DNA from: Nitrobacter vulgaris
GTDB lineage: Bacteria; Pseudomonadota; Alphaproteobacteria; Rhizobiales; Xanthobacteraceae
Assembly (NCBI RefSeq): GCF_002028545.1
Contig: NZ_MWPQ01000023.1
Coordinates: 1-64,000 of the forward strand
Length of the DNA stretch: 64,000 nt
Direction: 5' to 3'
Under the pieces are notes generated by a model. The model did not search any database and was not told where the DNA came from. It saw only the letters and a list, made by a program, of their open reading frames with translations. The position numbers and the translations under genes were made by a program. Positions 1 to 8,727 of the stretch are shown here, piece by piece; positions within the stretch are counted from its first letter, which is position 1, and every line of letters starts with the position of its first letter.

Positions 1-87
1 CGCCGCATCGCCACCAGATATGATCGTCTCGCAATCAATTTCCTCGCAGCCGTCTGCATCGCTGCGCTGGTCAGTTACTGGTTATGA
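1..87 (+). pseudogene. C-terminal tail of an IS5-type transposase (cut by window edge)
   Basis: Reading frame 1 from the first base gives 28 residues and a TGA stop. They begin RRIATRYDRLA, the characteristic C-terminal end of IS5-family DDE transposases. The rest of the element lies left of the window, so whether it is intact cannot be judged. The insertion sequence probably ends shortly after the stop, around 100. Confidence 0.8.
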
Positions 88-413
88 GTCCGGACCCTAA
101 GGTTGAGTTACATCGGGTCACCTGCGGTAATCGTGCGTGGAGAAAGTGGTTGGATGGAAACGTTGTTCATTGGGTATTGATTTTTCTGTACTTTGGAATT
201 TTTGCTGCGTTGGTTGTTCTTAACAGTCGAATGCAAAAAAAAGCGCGCACATCTCAAGATCACTTCCTTTCGCCTTTGCCTCTGGCTCGCCTGTTCATGA
301 TGCCCGAATTTTATCTGCTCGGGATTTTGCTCGGGTTAGGTATCGCCGTCGGTTTTGCCATGACCGTACCCTTTCGCACCTGGAGCGATTTGCTGACATT
401 ACTGTGGAATTGA
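84..413 (+). CDS. Hypothetical two-helix membrane protein next to the IS end
   Basis: This is a 109-residue open frame. Two hydrophobic segments are visible, roughly residues 30-47 and 75-95, so an inner-membrane location is likely. The ATG overlaps the transposase stop (ATGA), so the first few codons fall inside the insertion sequence. The natural N-terminus may have been replaced or lost when the element inserted. I do not recognise the family. Confidence 0.4.
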   Translation: MSPDPKVELHRVTCGNRAWRKWLDGNVVHWVLIFLYFGIFAALVVLNSRMQKKARTSQDHFLSPLPLARLFMMPEFYLLGILLGLGIAVGFAMTVPFRTWSDLLTLLWN

Positions 414-483
414 GCCTTACATAGGAACGTGCAATGGCAGATTCTGGCTTTCGCGGCATCACCTGAACGAACGCGGTGCAGTC

Positions 484-763
484 ATGAAGCTAAATGCTGC
501 ACAGGTGAAGCGGACCTTGACTGAGATGGATTGCTCAGGTCCTTCCAGACGATCATCCGGCGGTTAACCAATTGGTCGAGTTGTACGGCAACCACGCCTA
601 CTTTCTCGATCGGGGCGGTCTAAAAGTTTTGGCGGAATCAGATATGCTGGCGGGTAAAGTCTTCAGTCTTGCTGACTGGAGCGATGCAACTTTTAGGTCT
701 CTCCTAGCACACAAGCCAACGTCAACTGGTGTTGTGATCGCCTTCAACCAGATGAAACATTGA
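484..763 (+). pseudogene. Frameshifted small conserved protein
   Basis: The N-terminal part from the ATG at 484 (MKLNAAQVKRTLTEMD) and the C-terminal part (AQVLPDDHPAVNQLVELYG to FNQMKH, stop at 763) are in different frames. Removing one T at 531/532 restores a single protein of about 92 residues. It resembles a small hypothetical protein I recall from Bradyrhizobium relatives; its function is unknown. The single-base change in a TT pair could be a real mutation or a sequencing error. Confidence 0.55.
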
Positions 764-1408
764 TGTTTTGAAATAAAGTAAGAAACATGGCTCGATCGGC
801 CACGCCACCTATCAATGCCGCCCGGCTCGATCACTCGCTCTAGTCCACGCTGCTTGACTTCAAGCCGATGCAGAAGTCTGCAAACTGGAGCTCAATCTGC
901 CGAACGACCTAGTGCGGAGTATCTGCATTGCCCCTCGATCCGCCCCTCCGGCGGCAGGAACCAAGGGATGAAGGGGTCGCGAGCCTGACTAACATCGTCT
1001 TCGGGCCCGCAGTGGACGGCGTAACGGTCTGTAATGATCGTAGGAAAGTGACGCTACTCTATTTGGGAACGGGGTCGCCTAGCCCTTCCGCAGGATTATC
1101 GAGACGACGCGGCGCGCGCGAGTTTAACGGCAGCGCCCAACGCGCGAGCCGCATTACGTTCTTTAGCCTATCTCCACCAGCCTCCGACCGGCTCGGCGCG
1201 AGGGAAGATCGGCTTGCTTGCGCCATTGCTGGAAATCTGTCGGCGACAATCCTGTTGAAGCTACGATGAACCAGAAATGCTCTGCTCTCAGTTAAGCCAA
1301 TTTGGTTTCATTCAGTGCTGACGCCCGACAGATGACATATGGCACCAATGTGATTGGTCGACACGAGAATGGTTCTTACACGCTTGTTCTTTAGGGCGGC
1401 ACACGTCC
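764..1408. other. Region without a supported gene
   Basis: I see no convincing gene here. An open frame at 928-1269 (+) has low-complexity Arg/Ser-rich composition, no ribosome binding site and no recognisable family. The stretch lies between a frameshifted gene and the 3' end of the carbonic anhydrase gene and may be decayed sequence. Confidence 0.4.
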
Positions 1409-2950
1409 TCAATGATCATCGACAGCGTTGTCGGCGACGAAGGTGCAACGCTCGTCGCCGCCCCGTTCGCTCACCGCAATCGCGCAATTGAGAAGCCCCC
1501 TGGCGGCCAAATCGGAGTAACGCGCTTTGATCGCGTCACGCACCCGCCGTCCCCGCGCGATCGCCCGCTCGCGCGACTTGGGAACTCGTGCGTCATATTC
1601 GAAATGCACTAGAACCGGCACCGGCAGACCGTGCGCGGCGTTGAGCTTGGTGAAGATATCAATCCCGACATCCATGTCGGGCGCGCCTTCCTCCATTGTA
1701 TTGAGGTGAGCGAGATAAAACAGATTGCGCAGCTGCAGCGGCCGCAGCTTCTCACCGGCGATGATGTACTCCTCGTCGTGCCCGATGGTCTTATAGCGGC
1801 CGGTGTGGTGCTTGATGACGTATTCGATTTGCGACAGATTGGCCTCGGCCAGCGCCAGCACCAGGCGGCGCATACCTTCGTGCATTCGGTCGGTGCCCTG
1901 GCTCCCGTCATCCATGCCCTCGGCGACGGCGACGGTCTCGGCGATATGGACCCGCGCCGCTTCGGGCGAAAGACCAAGGGTATCGCGGTAGATTTGCGCA
2001 GTCTCAAAGTAGCGGTGCGCACTCGGTTCACCGAAGCCGTCGGGCAAGTGGATGCGCAACGCATCCAGATCCGTATCAACACCGATGAGCAAGACATCAG
2101 GCACCGCGCCCGTGCCAAAAGTCCGGTCGATCGCCGACCGCAACTCGCACAGGCGCTGCAACGCCGCCTCTGTGGCCTGACGGTCGTTGCTGCCGTGAGC
2201 CGCGCAACCGTGATTATCGGGCGAAGAACTGCTGAAATGATAAACGGCGATCTTGAGGAAGTTCAGGCGGTCCCCATCGACCATAGCGCCCGACAGTCGC
2301 TTGATTTCGCGCTCTGCCCAGTCTGACACATTGGCTTCGACATTAAACAGTGCGCCGGCATACCCCTTCACTCGCACATTTGGCCCAGGCAAAAAGCGCA
2401 GCACATAGGCTCCGACGCCCTGCAGCCGGCCGTCGGAACACGGACTGATGTCCACGGTGTGGTAACCGCACGAACGCAGAAAATTCTCGTCGAGCGGCAA
2501 GCGTTGGCGCCAACCGATCTGCTCGGTCTGCGCGTTATCGACGCTCAACTTCAGAGAGCTGAATATGCAGCGTGAATGCAGCGTGGACAAATCCAGCCCG
2601 GACACCCAGGCGTCCTCGAGCACCTGCGTCGGAAGATCGAAGCCGAGTTGCTCGCGGGCAAGCTGCCGCGCCCGCCCGATAAAATTCTCGTCGTGCTGAT
2701 ACGTCGAGATACGCTTGAGCACCTCGACGATGCGGGTAAAACGCGAGCGCACGGTCCGTTCGTAATCGAACAGCAGGCGATTGAGATCGCGATCAACCAG
2801 CGCATGCTCACACATCTGCTCGCGGCCGGTCATGCGCGCCGGACGATCAAGCATAGCTGCTGCCACGGGCGTCGCCGCGGCAACCGGGCTGGCTTTTCGT
2901 CGCAGGGCCTTACGGCGTTTAACCGCGCGGCGAAGGGTGAGGTCAAACAC
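1409..2950 (-). CDS. csoSCA: Carboxysome-shell-type carbonic anhydrase (CsoSCA / CsoS3)
   Basis: This is a 513-residue member of the CsoSCA family, the divergent beta-type carbonic anhydrase that converts bicarbonate to CO2 inside alpha-carboxysomes. The catalytic signature is complete. C171, H238 and C249 (in SPCSDGR and VYHF...HGCAAHGS) match the zinc ligands Cys173/His242/Cys253 known from Halothiobacillus, with the same His-to-Cys spacing. D173 and R175 match the Asp-Arg pair. The C-terminal half carries family motifs such as LLIGVDTD, LRNLFY and EEGAPDMDVGI. The basic, disordered-looking N-terminus (residues 1-45) corresponds to the region that tethers the enzyme in carboxysomes. The start is GTG at 2950; an internal ATG at residue 33 is possible. 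No RuBisCO, csoS2 or shell gene lies nearby, so here it is an orphan, divergent from an XRE regulator. Confidence 0.9.
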   Translation of the reverse strand: MFDLTLRRAVKRRKALRRKASPVAAATPVAAAMLDRPARMTGREQMCEHALVDRDLNRLLFDYERTVRSRFTRIVEVLKRISTYQHDENFIGRARQLAREQLGFDLPTQVLEDAWVSGLDLSTLHSRCIFSSLKLSVDNAQTEQIGWRQRLPLDENFLRSCGYHTVDISPCSDGRLQGVGAYVLRFLPGPNVRVKGYAGALFNVEANVSDWAEREIKRLSGAMVDGDRLNFLKIAVYHFSSSSPDNHGCAAHGSNDRQATEAALQRLCELRSAIDRTFGTGAVPDVLLIGVDTDLDALRIHLPDGFGEPSAHRYFETAQIYRDTLGLSPEAARVHIAETVAVAEGMDDGSQGTDRMHEGMRRLVLALAEANLSQIEYVIKHHTGRYKTIGHDEEYIIAGEKLRPLQLRNLFYLAHLNTMEEGAPDMDVGIDIFTKLNAAHGLPVPVLVHFEYDARVPKSRERAIARGRRVRDAIKARYSDLAARGLLNCAIAVSERGGDERCTFVADNAVDDH

Positions 2951-3182
2951 CTATACATTTTCGTTGTTTCCAGCGCAGGCATTCAGCCCAGAAACATAAT
3001 CTTAAAAAGCCAAAGATAAAAGTTAAAAATTCATGTTGACACTTTGTTTTATATGAATGATGTCGGTAGACTGATGTCTAATACATCTTCACAAATGAGT
3101 TGTGTATGTAAATTGATGCTTGATGCAACAGTTCGTATGGTGTAGATATACTCCGTGCACGTCGAGTCGAAGCCGCTAATTC
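2951..3182. promoter_or_regulatory. AT-rich divergent promoter region between csoSCA and an XRE regulator
   Basis: These 232 bp are clearly richer in A and T than their surroundings and separate two divergent genes. A TTGACA hexamer lies at 3036-3041 on the + strand, but no strong -10 box follows at the usual distance. The XRE protein may regulate both directions; that is inference. Confidence 0.4.
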
Positions 3183-3503
3183 ATGATTTCCGCTAATCAA
3201 CTCAGAGCCGCCCGCGCGCTCCTGAATATAGATCAACGGCAAATAGCCGAACTGGCGGATCTTTCAGTCCCGACCATTCAGCGCATGGAAGCAAGCGACG
3301 GCGTCATCCGTGGCAATGTCGATTCCTTGATGAAATTGGTTTCAGCTTTGGAGAATGCGGGAATCGAGTTGATCAGTCCGGGTGGTCATAGCTTGGCTGG
3401 CGGTCGAGGCGTTCGGTTAAGGGAACAAGTCACGCCGCCAAAGATGAAGAATATAAAGCAACGCAAGCCTTCCTCGTCGCGGACGCCGGAACGCGTTCGA
3501 TGA
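3183..3503 (+). CDS. XRE-family helix-turn-helix regulator
   Basis: This 106-residue DNA-binding protein has a Cro/C1-type helix-turn-helix in residues 5-60 (QLRAARALLNIDQRQIAELA, then SVPTIQRME). The rest continues as a basic tail with many Lys/Arg/Pro. Such single-domain regulators usually repress nearby genes. It is divergent from the orphan csoSCA gene across an AT-rich spacer, so that gene is the obvious candidate target. This is inference from position. Confidence 0.8.
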   Translation: MISANQLRAARALLNIDQRQIAELADLSVPTIQRMEASDGVIRGNVDSLMKLVSALENAGIELISPGGHSLAGGRGVRLREQVTPPKMKNIKQRKPSSSRTPERVR

Positions 3504-3516
3504 ATACAAGAGGAAA

Positions 3517-3657
3517 ATGGATTTCGCCATCCAAGATGACGACAGCGCTGAAGATAACTGTACTTGCGAGCGGATTTTGGCGCCTGAAGGCGCCGAGATG
3601 GCATTTGGGCGCCTATGCGTATCCGACGTGCGCGCGGGAGCGGTCTTCCATATTTGA
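3517..3657 (+). CDS. Possible 46-residue acidic ORF
   Basis: The ATG at 3517 is preceded at close range by AGAGGA. The frame encodes a 46-residue peptide with an acidic start (DDDSAEDN) and one CxC pair. I do not recognise it, and the spacer 3504-3786 otherwise shows no gene. It could be chance or the remnant of a larger protein. Confidence 0.25.
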   Translation: MDFAIQDDDSAEDNCTCERILAPEGAEMAFGRLCVSDVRAGAVFHI

Positions 3658-3786
3658 TCTGGACGCCGGGGCTACGATTGCCGCCGACGTCCTAAGTCGA
3701 CCGCTCGGTCTGGGCTTTTTGCCTGACGGGAATTTATTTATCCCATGTGCGCATACGGAAATCACTGACAAGGGATTCATTCAAAG

Positions 3787-4122
3787 ATGCCTTCACCATA
3801 TTTCACTGGGTTGATGTGCCGATGCCCGCGCTGCGGCAAGGGAAAGCTCTTCGACGGATTCCTGACGTTGAAACCCGAGTGTGAAAAGTGCGGTCTGAAT
3901 TTCACCTTCGCGAACGTCGGCGACGGGGCCGCCGTATTCGTCATATTGATCGCCGGTGCCGTCATCGTCGTCGCCGCCCTGGTTACTGAAATTAAATATC
4001 AGCCGCCATATTGGGTTCACGCCGCGCTTTGGATTCCGATGGTCCTGATCGTGACGCTTTGGCCGCTGCGGGGACTGAAGAGCCTCCTCATCTCGCTGCA
4101 GTATCACCACAAGGCATCGTAA
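3787..4122 (+). CDS. DUF983 family membrane protein
   Basis: This 111-residue protein begins with a zinc-ribbon-like pair of CxxC motifs (CPRC and CEKC, residues 13-38). Two transmembrane helices follow (about 45-67 and 75-95). This layout is typical of the DUF983 family of alphaproteobacteria, which is often found near cytochrome oxidase assembly genes; no such genes are present here. Its function is unknown. Confidence 0.85.
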   Translation: MPSPYFTGLMCRCPRCGKGKLFDGFLTLKPECEKCGLNFTFANVGDGAAVFVILIAGAVIVVAALVTEIKYQPPYWVHAALWIPMVLIVTLWPLRGLKSLLISLQYHHKAS

Positions 4123-4311
4123 GCGAAGCTCGTCCCACGCGTCGATGAATAGCTCCGGAGGTCAGCCTGAACGTTTAGGTTCGCGCTGCGTTCGGTGGCT
4201 CGCAGCAAGCCAAACGTGCTCCGCCGCGTGCGTGTAAAAAATCGCCAGGCCGGCCCGGCCAGGACATCCGCTCACATCGTTCCGGACGTCCATATCAGCA
4301 AAGCAGCAATG

Positions 4312-4655
4312 ATGAGCGCAGAATTCCGGTGACGCAAGGAGTTTGGTGATCTGAAGGGCCGATCAGGTAAAGCGCTTGAAAGAACTCGAGAAGAGAATGA
4401 CCGGCTGCGCAAGGCTGTGTCGGACCTGACGCTGGAGAAGCTAATCCTGAAAGAGGCTGCCTCGGGAAACCTCTGAGCCCTTCCCGTCGCCGTCGCTGCG
4501 TCGACCACGTCATGGTGGAGTTCTCCGTTTCGGAGCGCTTTGCCTGCAGGGTTTTCGGTCAGCATCGTTCGACACAGCGCAAGACGCCGAAAGGCCGAGC
4601 AGATAAGGAGGCGTTGACCGCCGACATCATCCGGCTCGCTTTTCGCTCAAGACTA
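4312..4655 (+). pseudogene. IS3-family transposase remnant
   Basis: Degraded frames retain parts of both IS3 open frames. The region near 4330-4455 gives a leucine-zipper-like stretch (RLRKAVSDLTLEKLILKEAA) typical of OrfA. The region 4512-4655 gives FGQHRSTQRKTP and EALTADIIRLA, typical of the N-terminal part of OrfB. The homology breaks off near 4650, and the catalytic DDE domain is absent. The element cannot be active. Confidence 0.7.
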
Positions 4656-4805
4656 CTGGCCGCTTCGTTCCTGCCCAAGCATCGAACGTGCTTCGCTTGT
4701 ATCTCCCTACGCTGAACGCGACGTTTTCCACCTACGCCGGCTGCGGCGTGCACTTTCCCACCGATATTCTTCAGGAACGGCCGCTCGAACTCGCTCAGCC
4801 TGTGA

Positions 4806-5771
4806 TCATGCTGCGGCTTCAGGATTAGCCGAGCGGCTGCGCCCCTCATCGCCGAACAGATAGACCCTGTTACGGCCAGCGGCCTTTGCGTCATACAGCG
4901 CTATGTCGGCCTCTGCGAACAATTCGGTAATCCGCCGGCGATGCGGGCGGCCGACGAGGGCAACTCCAATCGAAGCACCAACTCTAAGGCTAAGACCGTT
5001 CCAGAAAAACGGCTGGCGCAGCATCACGACGGTTTCCTGCAGCAAACGCACGATCCGGGCAGGAGCTGCTGGAGCGCTCAGGATGAGTGCAAACTCGTCA
5101 CCGCCCAGCCGGGCGATCAGGCCCGCATTGCTGAAAGCCTGTCCCAAACGCATCCCAATCTCGCGCAGGCATGCATCGCCGGCCTCATGGCCGAACGTAT
5201 CGTTTAGGTCCTTGAAACGGTCAAGATCGATCAGCACGAGCGCCGACGTGAACCCATAGTTGAGATTGTCACCAACAATTTCCCGATAACGAGCTTGGAA
5301 CACAGAGCGATTAGCCAGCCCGGTGAGCGGGTCCGTCTCAGCTTTCCGCCGCAGGCTTTCCAGTGCTAGCCGGTCAGAGGTGATGTCCTGTTTGTATCCG
5401 AAGATACGAACCGGCCGATCCTCCTCTCTGACCGCGCTGATTGAGAGTCGTATCCAGCGTCTTTCGCCGCGCCAGGTCCTAATCTCGGCATCGAGCGACA
5501 TTGCACGACCGCTCCGGATCGCCTCGGCCCGAGCTCGTTCCATATTACATCGGGACCGGTCCTCATAGAGTTCCACGATGCTCGCGCGCCGCAGCGGGGT
5601 ACCCATCGGATGCTCGAATATATCGTAGACGCCAGAAGTCCAGGTTAGGCGCTCCGTCTCAAGCTCGCATTCCCATACGCCAATGCAAGCATGGGCCAAC
5701 GCTTGATCGTAGAGACGCGCGCGAACCTCGGCCGGCAGAAGTGCGGCAACATGGTCGGCTTCATCTTTCAT
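4806..5771 (-). CDS. PAS-GGDEF diguanylate cyclase
   Basis: This 321-residue soluble signalling protein has a PAS/PAC sensory domain at about residues 20-140 (WECELETERLTWTSGVYDIF...FGYKQDIT). A GGDEF domain fills about residues 145-305, with an intact GGDEF active-site loop (ARLGGDEFALIL) and the substrate motif DxDxFKxLND. It should make cyclic di-GMP from two GTP. The RxxD inhibitory site normally found just before the loop is replaced by SNAG, so product feedback inhibition is probably missing. No EAL domain is present and no neighbour indicates its output. Confidence 0.9.
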   Translation of the reverse strand: MKDEADHVAALLPAEVRARLYDQALAHACIGVWECELETERLTWTSGVYDIFEHPMGTPLRRASIVELYEDRSRCNMERARAEAIRSGRAMSLDAEIRTWRGERRWIRLSISAVREEDRPVRIFGYKQDITSDRLALESLRRKAETDPLTGLANRSVFQARYREIVGDNLNYGFTSALVLIDLDRFKDLNDTFGHEAGDACLREIGMRLGQAFSNAGLIARLGGDEFALILSAPAAPARIVRLLQETVVMLRQPFFWNGLSLRVGASIGVALVGRPHRRRITELFAEADIALYDAKAAGRNRVYLFGDEGRSRSANPEAAA

Positions 5772-6313
5772 TTACGATCCAGCTGTCTCTAGGGATCTTG
5801 CCTAATTCCTATGGACTAAAGCTGCGGAGTTAACGCTTTCTAACATGCGGCCGTACAGATTCGTGCCTTCTTCATCTTGATCATTTCCATTGCCGCCAGC
5901 TTACTTCATATACTTGTCGGGAAAGGGCAGCACCTTCTTGGGATAGCGGCCGAACCAGTTGTAGCCGTCTTCGATCTGCGGTTCTATGCCTGTCCTTCGG
6001 CGCGGGCACTGATGGCCCCGAACCTCGCGAAGCTGTCGAATGCATGAGCACGAATGCGGCGATACGAGATGCTTGGGCGAATTTGTGTGAACTGAGGGGA
6101 ATATCGGCGCTGTGGCGTTCAGCCGTACAGGCGATCCGGCCAGCGGTGAGTTTGCTGATGCTGTTTTGCTGAAAGCGTTTGGCGAAGTGCCGAGTGATTT
6201 GAGCGCGTAATCCAAATTTTGGGTTCGCGACGAATCTATTTTCTTGAAGTTCCGCAGCTTCAGCCGGATAATTGATCGAGGTCCTTGGCTATTAGCATCC
6301 GAGGAGGACGATC
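5772..6313. other. Intergenic region with two possible gene ends
   Basis: No complete gene is visible. Two short frames look like C-terminal leftovers pointing toward each other. On the minus strand, 5901 to about 5995 ends EDGYNWFGRYPKKVLPFPDKYMK at a TAA. On the plus strand, 6094-6210 ends with AFSRTGDPASGEFADAVLLK and a TAA after an in-frame stop at 6088. Neither has a start or a ribosome binding site, and I cannot name either family. Confidence 0.35.
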
Positions 6314-6535
6314 ATGGCAATCCAGATCGTGATGGACCGTACCGGCGACAGCCGGAACTTTTTCAATGCGAATGACGCACAGGAACTGGCTAAGGCGGAG
6401 CAGCGATTTTGCGAGCTGACGAAGGTCGGCTTCACCGCCGCGGTTCGGACCGGTGCGGGGCAGGTCTCGCAAATCCGATCGTTCGACCCGGACGCGGAAG
6501 AAACCGTGTTCTTCCCCAGGCTGGTCGGCGGGTAG
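6314..6535 (+). CDS. Small conserved hypothetical protein
   Basis: This is a 73-residue soluble protein with a strong GAGGAGG ribosome binding site just upstream of the ATG. Features include MDRTGDSRNFF at the start and a C-terminus SFDPDAEETVFFPRLVGG. It matches a conserved small protein I recall from Bradyrhizobium-type genomes whose function is unknown. The next gene starts 14 bases downstream, so the two are probably co-transcribed. Confidence 0.75.
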   Translation: MAIQIVMDRTGDSRNFFNANDAQELAKAEQRFCELTKVGFTAAVRTGAGQVSQIRSFDPDAEETVFFPRLVGG

Positions 6536-6549
6536 AAACGGTCAGCGCC

Positions 6550-6963
6550 ATGTCGCGACTTCCACCATGCGAACGCTCGCGTATAAGAGCCGTAAGGGCG
6601 CTTTTCATCAGACTTGGGGCCGAGCGAACTGCGGAGGGCCGGTCTTTGCGGCTTCTGCGGGAGTGGCTGTCACCGGTGCAACGGATGCAGTTCGCGGAAA
6701 AGGAATACTTCGAAGTCGTCGGTGGCGACACGGGCAGGCGGTATAGGATTTATCCCGGCACCATGTCGAACGTCTGCGAGGTCGACGAAACAGGCCACCC
6801 GAGGCTAGGGCTGTGTTTTCGAACAATGGGTGAGCTGCCGATCGGTGACGTGATGCTTGCCCAGAAGATCGCGTTGGAAAACTGCGAGAGTGGCGTTCTC
6901 GCGGTGGCCAGAAGTTTCGTTCCCGGCATTTTCATGTTTCGGCGAGGCAGGCTGCTCGGCTGA
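6550..6963 (+). CDS. Conserved hypothetical protein (137 aa)
   Basis: The ATG at 6550 is chosen because it lies just after the preceding gene; a longer open frame upstream overlaps that gene. The protein contains LLREWLSPVQRMQF, YFEVVGGDTGRRYRI and GDVMLAQKIALEN, a pattern I recall from a conserved alphaproteobacterial family without known function. There are no membrane segments or signal peptide. Confidence 0.7.
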   Translation: MSRLPPCERSRIRAVRALFIRLGAERTAEGRSLRLLREWLSPVQRMQFAEKEYFEVVGGDTGRRYRIYPGTMSNVCEVDETGHPRLGLCFRTMGELPIGDVMLAQKIALENCESGVLAVARSFVPGIFMFRRGRLLG

Positions 6964-7043
6964 GCAGTCTGATTTGAACTTTCGCATCTGCGCCGGGCGC
7001 GTAGCCGTTCACGGGCCGCGCCTATGTCAAAGGAGAAGCCACA

Positions 7044-7529
7044 ATGAATCGGCATACTCTTCTCAGCATTGTTGCGATAACGGCTATCGGACTCACAACG
7101 CTGGCCGGCAGCGCCGTTGGCCAAGAGACAGGCGAGCACAAGTTGTTTGCGCCCCAGGACATCGTGTGGGGACCAGCGCCATCATCCCTCCCGCAGGGTG
7201 CGCAGGCGGCAGTGCTGTATGGCGACCCGGGCAAGGAAGGTCTGTTTGCTCTTCGGCTGAAGGTGCCAAAGGGCTATCACATTGCGCCGCACACTCATCC
7301 CAAGCCAGAGATCGTCACCGTGCTCTCGGGAGCAGCGCGGCTGGGAATGGGAACGACGGACGATCACGACAAAGCTCAGGTTCTTCCCGCGGGTAGTTTC
7401 TTTGCTATGGCCGCTCGTTCGGTGCACTCGTTCTTCGCCGACGACGCCACGATTATTCAGCTCAACAGCTCCGGTCCATGGGGCATCAACTACATCAATC
7501 CCAAGGATGATCCGCGTCCGAAGATGTAA
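7044..7529 (+). CDS. Exported cupin-domain protein
   Basis: This 161-residue protein has a signal peptide (residues 1-27, cleavage after SAVG/Q likely). A single cupin barrel follows, with the metal-binding motif PHTHPKPE and a second histidine in RSVHSF. The ribosome binding site AAAGGAGAAG is well placed. Cupins of this type bind a metal and may act as small-molecule enzymes or sensors in the periplasm; the substrate cannot be told from the sequence. Confidence 0.8.
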   Translation: MNRHTLLSIVAITAIGLTTLAGSAVGQETGEHKLFAPQDIVWGPAPSSLPQGAQAAVLYGDPGKEGLFALRLKVPKGYHIAPHTHPKPEIVTVLSGAARLGMGTTDDHDKAQVLPAGSFFAMAARSVHSFFADDATIIQLNSSGPWGINYINPKDDPRPKM

Positions 7530-7671
7530 TAGCGGGATCAACGCCGAAGGTTGCGGGCGGGCTTGCCAAGAGCGCGACCTCGTTGCGTCCGTCCCGCGTG
7601 TCGCGGCCGTGACCTGCTGAGGAGTGTCTTTGGTTTCGCACGAAGTTCGGGACTACGCTCTCCGGAGGGGT

Positions 7672-7788
7672 ATGGCTACCCAGCGGGTAGCGTCATTCAT
7701 GCCGATGTTGGCCGCGCTTCAAAAGCCATTCGGACGGGCGGCCGCGAATAGTCTTGAGGCCGTCAAGAGCGAGTTCAGGGCCGCGTAG
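7672..7788 (+). CDS. Possible 38-residue ORF
   Basis: An ATG preceded by GGAGGGG (short spacing) opens a 38-residue frame ending SLEAVKSEFRAA. It is Ala-rich and helical-looking, reminiscent of a phasin or helix-bundle fragment but too short to assign. It is the only candidate in the 270-base gap after the cupin gene. Confidence 0.25.
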   Translation: MATQRVASFMPMLAALQKPFGRAAANSLEAVKSEFRAA

Positions 7789-7890
7789 GGCGTTTCTATG
7801 GGGCTGTGGGCCAAAGAACGCGCGGTTGCCCGGAACCACTCCCGTCTCACTCAGTTACTTACATTAAGCGGGCGTGAGATCGCCATCACC

Positions 7891-8088
7891 ATGACCCTAT
7901 TCCTGAGCAACGTTTTGATTCCGATCGCGGTGGCTGCGGTCGCTGCCGTACTGCTCATGGGTCTGATCAACATGATGCGCGGCGGTAGTCCCAACCTATC
8001 GCAAAAGCTTATGCGAATGCGCGTCCTTCTCCAGTTCATCGCTATTGTCGTCACAATGACGACGCTCTGGATGGTGGGACAGCAATAA
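7891..8088 (+). CDS. HIG1-like twin-transmembrane small protein
   Basis: From the ATG at 7891 the protein has 65 residues and two transmembrane helices (about 5-25 and 42-62). They are joined by a polar loop RGGSPNLSQKLMRMRV. This is the layout of the short HIG1-domain 'twin transmembrane' proteins of alphaproteobacteria, related to respirasome-associated Hig1 proteins. A longer frame opening at 7798 is possible, but the extra 31 residues do not fit the family. Confidence 0.7.
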   Translation: MTLFLSNVLIPIAVAAVAAVLLMGLINMMRGGSPNLSQKLMRMRVLLQFIAIVVTMTTLWMVGQQ

Positions 8089-8146
8089 AGTTCGCGACTG
8101 GTAAGTCCTTTTTGTCTTGTCGGGCCCGGACCGCTTTCGGCTCTAA

Positions 8147-8717
8147 TCACTCAACAACCCCCGCTGCGCTTGAACATTTGTCGTGCTGCGGAACTAGCAT
8201 CAAGCCAGCCAGTGCAAGCATCAGGAAAGTTGCGCTAATCACGACACCTAACTTCAGCGTTTGCGCAGGTGATTTGCCGCCAACTGTTTCGGCTCGCTCC
8301 CTAATTTTGTCATACCGCCAGAGAGCAAAACCAAATATGGCCCCCAGGATAGTTCCCGTGACAGCCGACGCTATTGCAAGCGTATCCAGATGTAGGGGGT
8401 ACCGGACACCAGACTTATTGATGCAAATGATAGCGGTCCACCTACGAGGCCAATGAGCACAAACGCCAGCACCGAGACATGCGTTACGGGTCTTAAGAAT
8501 GCGGCGGCAAGTGGCAGAATCACGCAAGTGAGCGGCCACGCGTACACGCTCCCTGAAATATGGTCACGAGAGAAAGGACGCCTATAGCAGTAGGCCCAAG
8601 AAGGAATCCAAAAAGCCACAGCGGCAAAACCGCCGAAGAGATCACGCCGAGAAAGCCAGCAAGCGGTGTGAGTAAGAGCCCCAGCAGGATAGTGAAATTC
8701 GCTCGCTGCGCCGACAT
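8147..8717 (-). pseudogene. Multi-helix membrane protein gene with two frameshifts
   Basis: Three overlapping frames together make one hydrophobic protein of about 190 residues. They are an N-terminal part from 8717 (MSAQRANFTILLG...), a middle part (SVYAWPLTCVILPL...LVSGTPY) and a C-terminal part (LHLDTLAIASAVTG...VVE). The first break lies near 8553-8560. The second falls exactly at a run of five G (8395-8399), where a sixth would restore the frame. Five or six transmembrane helices are expected. The family is not recognised. It is either decayed or affected by homopolymer read errors. Confidence 0.6.
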
Positions 8718-8727
8718 TGGTATCCTT

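Noticed and set aside
928-1269. Plus-strand open frame of 113 codons
   Set aside because: Composition looks like a chance frame in GC-rich DNA; no start signal and no family resemblance.
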